Part shown: in pieces, positions 5,948 to 8,288 of the stretch
How positions within the stretch are numbered: the stretch's first letter is position 1
How the letters are laid out: each line of letters starts with the position of its first letter
Source: an uncultured Eubacteriaceae bacterium
GTDB lineage: Bacteria; Bacillota; Clostridia; Oscillospirales; Acutalibacteraceae
Assembly: GCA_937905915.1 (NCBI GenBank)
Contig: CALCVR010000341.1
Span: 1-8,288 of the forward strand
Length of the DNA: 8,288 nt
Direction of reading: 5' to 3'
Program-made: the position numbers and the translations under genes
Notes under the pieces: model-generated
Told to the model about the DNA's origin: nothing
Databases searched by the model: none
The model's input: only the letters and a program-made list of their open reading frames with translations

Positions 5948-8288
5948 TTAAGATTGGATATTTCCGGTTTTTCCCGGAGGGATCCTCTTTTTCTTTCTTC
6001 TCCCTTTATAATCGATGCGATAGACAAATATCACTGTCAATATCAAAGCCATAATAGACAAAATGACTCCGATGCGGAATCCCTGTGGTACAAAGGAAAA
6101 AGATACTTCATGCTGACCCTCCGGCAATTCCACCGCCCAAAAAGCATCAGCAATGTTAATTGGCTGCACAGTTTCGCCATCCACCTTCACCGACCATCCG
6201 GGATCAGATGGGATGGAGGTAAACAAAAGTCCTCCCTCCCCTGCATCCACAGTCCCTTTGACCGAAGAGGTACCCATCTCAACATCGGTCATTTGATGTT
6301 TCTTCAGCCGGTCAAAGAGCAGGTCGGCGGCGTGACCATTAAATCCATAAAACTGTGGTTCTCCCAAATAACAGCTGTCGTCCCTCAGCTCAAAGCTAAC
6401 GGTAATCTCTTGGCCAGCCTCCCACCATCCCAAGTCCATAGCGCCGATGAGATCGTATCCCCATGGGCCGTACAGCTCTCCGTTGACATAGACGTAGTTT
6501 TGCTCCGACAGTCCAATGGACGGCAGATAAAAGCATACGTTCTGTGCCTTGGGGTTGACAATGGTATAGGAAATATAGGAGTTGCCGCTAGTTTTATTTT
6601 TGCTGACGCTGTACCACTGGTCGTTATAGGACTCTTTGGAGATATTGTCGGCCGTTTGGGTGGTAACCTCATAAATGGGAGTGTAATAATCGTACTCTTG
6701 GCCATCCATAGCGTTTAACAATTTGTTTTGCAGGGAAAAAGGATCCTTTTGAGAATCTGGATTATAAGTGAAATTCTTCAGGTCGTCGTCCACCATGTAT
6801 CCAATGGACAATGCATTTTGATTTAAAAACACCTTTTGATCATTGCCAAAAGTTTGAATTTCACGATATCCATTGCGCCGTTCGGTGGTGCCTAATACAT
6901 ATTTGATCCCTAATAGAGAATCCAGCGCACTGGTAGAACCATAGTACCGCAAAAAACGGTTTTGTACTGTGGTAGTCACACCCAAATGGCTTAAAAATTG
7001 GGACATATGCTGATTCGTGAAAGAATCATAGTGGGCCATACCGTAATAATCCAAGGAAAGGGAATCGTTGGCATTGCGCATATTATGATTTTCCATGCGG
7101 TACCAGCTGGGATCCTGCTGGTGGATGGCCTGAATCACACTAGACCGGTTCTGTACAAACCCCACATAGGAAGCCCGATCCTTATATTGAAACTCCGTAT
7201 TCATCGCATGGACCATCTTGGTGGCGTTGTCATAAAGTTCTACTCCAACCGTAACGGCTAAGACAAGAGTCATGGCAAGCGCGGCCTTTTGACGATACCG
7301 CATAGCGGCTATCAGCAGCGCATAAACACACAAAAGCGCGGCGGTTGTGCCGATTTGCACGGCAGTAATGTGCTCCATTCCAAACAACAGGACGCTTCCA
7401 AAGCAGATAGATCCTCCTCCTGCGGCAGCCACAATATGCCAGCCTTTGAGTCCGTCCAGACGCTGAAAGCACCGGATGGACAGCGCCAACAGGACAAAAC
7501 AATACAAAAAGGAAAATCGGTAAGGAAACCAGGTAGGTTCATCGAAGGCATGCCAGAACATATTCAGAGGCCAAAATGTCATACTGAGAAGTAAAAGAAC
7601 CAGCATCCCTCCAGAAATGATCTTTTCCCTCTTTGGAATGCTGTGGTTGAGAAAATAAAGAATCCCCAAGAGGATGCATAGAGTTCCACAGAAAAGATTG
7701 GGCAGCCCATAGGTCAACGTATCGTAACTTCCCAGAGCCATTTTGCTGATGAGTTCGACGGGAGTCAAGGTATGCGCACCTGGGTTGGAGGTGGCGATAT
7801 AGAGATAGACATACTGAAGGGAAAGATAGGTGGGCAGCAGCAAGAAAGCCGACATAAATCCCGCCAACGCCCCTGACAAGACAAACTTTCCAAATCGATT
7901 GCCCAATGTTTTCCACGCCGGCCTTTTCTCATGAAACATGAGCCCAAGAAAATACAGGATAGAGAAAATACCGATCATGTAGGCGATATAAAACTGTGTA
8001 ATAAAAGCTACGAGGAAACTGACGGTCAAGGGGAGAATCTTGCCTTTTTCCACCAGGCTATGGACGCCTAAAAGCACTAAGGGCAGCATGATGATGCCGT
8101 CCAGCCACATAATATTAAGGGCATATACCACCACATATGTCATCAAGGCGTACATACTGGAAAAGATCACATTGCGGATTCCGTTAAACCGGAGGGCTTT
8201 TGAGGAATAAAAGGAAAAGGTTAGTCCACAGGCCCCTACCTTTAATAGAGTGATGAGCAGGATGGCATCTGGGATCTGGGATCGCTCA
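5948..8288 (-). CDS. yfhO: YfhO-family polytopic membrane protein (N-terminus beyond window)
   Basis: YfhO proteins are large GT-C-like membrane proteins. In Bacillus and Listeria they are implicated in transferring sugars from lipid carriers onto lipoteichoic acid outside the cell. The frame stays open to the right edge, giving 779 visible residues, so an apparent GTG at 8170 is internal, not the start. Visible family features are PDAILLITLLKVGACGLTF near the edge, NIMWLDGIIMLPLVLLG, QFYIAYMIGIF, the loop FWHAFDEPTWFPYRFSF, and GIKYVLGT midway. About 380 residues then form an extracytoplasmic region ending in SDPGWSVKVDG and ELPEGQHEVSFSF. A last helix (FRIGVILSIMALILTVIF) precedes a basic cytoplasmic tail, KGRRKKKR. 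Full family members are about 850-900 residues, so about 100 N-terminal residues are missing. No GtrA-like flippase or CsbB-like transferase is seen beside it. Confidence 0.9.
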   Translation of the reverse strand, partial: ERSQIPDAILLITLLKVGACGLTFSFYSSKALRFNGIRNVIFSSMYALMTYVVVYALNIMWLDGIIMLPLVLLGVHSLVEKGKILPLTVSFLVAFITQFYIAYMIGIFSILYFLGLMFHEKRPAWKTLGNRFGKFVLSGALAGFMSAFLLLPTYLSLQYVYLYIATSNPGAHTLTPVELISKMALGSYDTLTYGLPNLFCGTLCILLGILYFLNHSIPKREKIISGGMLVLLLLSMTFWPLNMFWHAFDEPTWFPYRFSFLYCFVLLALSIRCFQRLDGLKGWHIVAAAGGGSICFGSVLLFGMEHITAVQIGTTAALLCVYALLIAAMRYRQKAALAMTLVLAVTVGVELYDNATKMVHAMNTEFQYKDRASYVGFVQNRSSVIQAIHQQDPSWYRMENHNMRNANDSLSLDYYGMAHYDSFTNQHMSQFLSHLGVTTTVQNRFLRYYGSTSALDSLLGIKYVLGTTERRNGYREIQTFGNDQKVFLNQNALSIGYMVDDDLKNFTYNPDSQKDPFSLQNKLLNAMDGQEYDYYTPIYEVTTQTADNISKESYNDQWYSVSKNKTSGNSYISYTIVNPKAQNVCFYLPSIGLSEQNYVYVNGELYGPWGYDLIGAMDLGWWEAGQEITVSFELRDDSCYLGEPQFYGFNGHAADLLFDRLKKHQMTDVEMGTSSVKGTVDAGEGGLLFTSIPSDPGWSVKVDGETVQPINIADAFWAVELPEGQHEVSFSFVPQGFRIGVILSIMALILTVIFVYRIDYKGRRKKKRIPPGKTGNIQS

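Noticed and set aside
5954..6718. 254-codon plus-strand open frame inside the yfhO-like gene
   Set aside because: It is antisense to a gene with clear family motifs. Its product has no recognisable domain and no ribosome site was seen.
5948..8170. Start of the yfhO-like gene at GTG 8170
   Set aside because: The frame stays open for 39 more codons to the window edge, and those codons encode a typical YfhO segment (PDAILLITLLKVGACGLTF).
8267..8282. Seven-base tandem repeat (CTGGGAT twice)
   Set aside because: Short, lies within conserved coding sequence of the yfhO-like gene, and is explained by the codons there.

Overview
The window looks like ordinary chromosome from a Gram-positive anaerobe of the class Clostridia, probably an Oscillospiraceae/Ruminococcaceae-type genome. 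This rests on a DnaD-domain protein paired with a DnaC/DnaI-type helicase loader, a YfhO-family membrane protein, strong AGGAGG-like ribosome sites, a sigma-A type promoter, a TTG start and moderate GC. No rRNA, tRNA, CRISPR array, insertion sequence or phage gene is visible. The window is densely coding, and no stretch of 300 bases lacks a gene.

Layout. At 1-982 on the minus strand are tsaE and then tsaB, two parts of the machinery that makes the universal tRNA modification t6A. They overlap by 20 bases, and tsaB runs off the left edge. A short divergent promoter region (983-1147) separates them from a plus-strand operon: a RodA/FtsW-family cell-wall polymerase starting at TTG (1148-2365), a DnaD-domain replication protein (2390-3463) and an AAA+ helicase-loader-like ATPase (3467-4414). 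The operon ends in a strong hairpin terminator. A separately promoted CLC-family anion transporter follows (4594-5880). A shared bidirectional terminator then separates it from a large convergent YfhO-family membrane protein (5948 to beyond 8288), whose N-terminus lies outside the window.

How they fit together. TsaE and TsaB act in t6A synthesis. The plus-strand operon couples septum/side-wall peptidoglycan synthesis to two proteins that plausibly act as a helicase-loading pair. The CLC protein and the YfhO protein are single membrane functions: halide or fluoride movement, and cell-envelope glycosylation.

No undescribed multi-gene system was found. The points most worth checking are residue-level: a helicase loader that appears to lack the helix between AAA+ strands beta-2 and beta-3, a CLC transporter whose motifs resemble fluoride exporters but differ at key positions, an altered PDLGT motif in the RodA-like protein, and a perfect 18-base palindrome upstream of the CLC gene.
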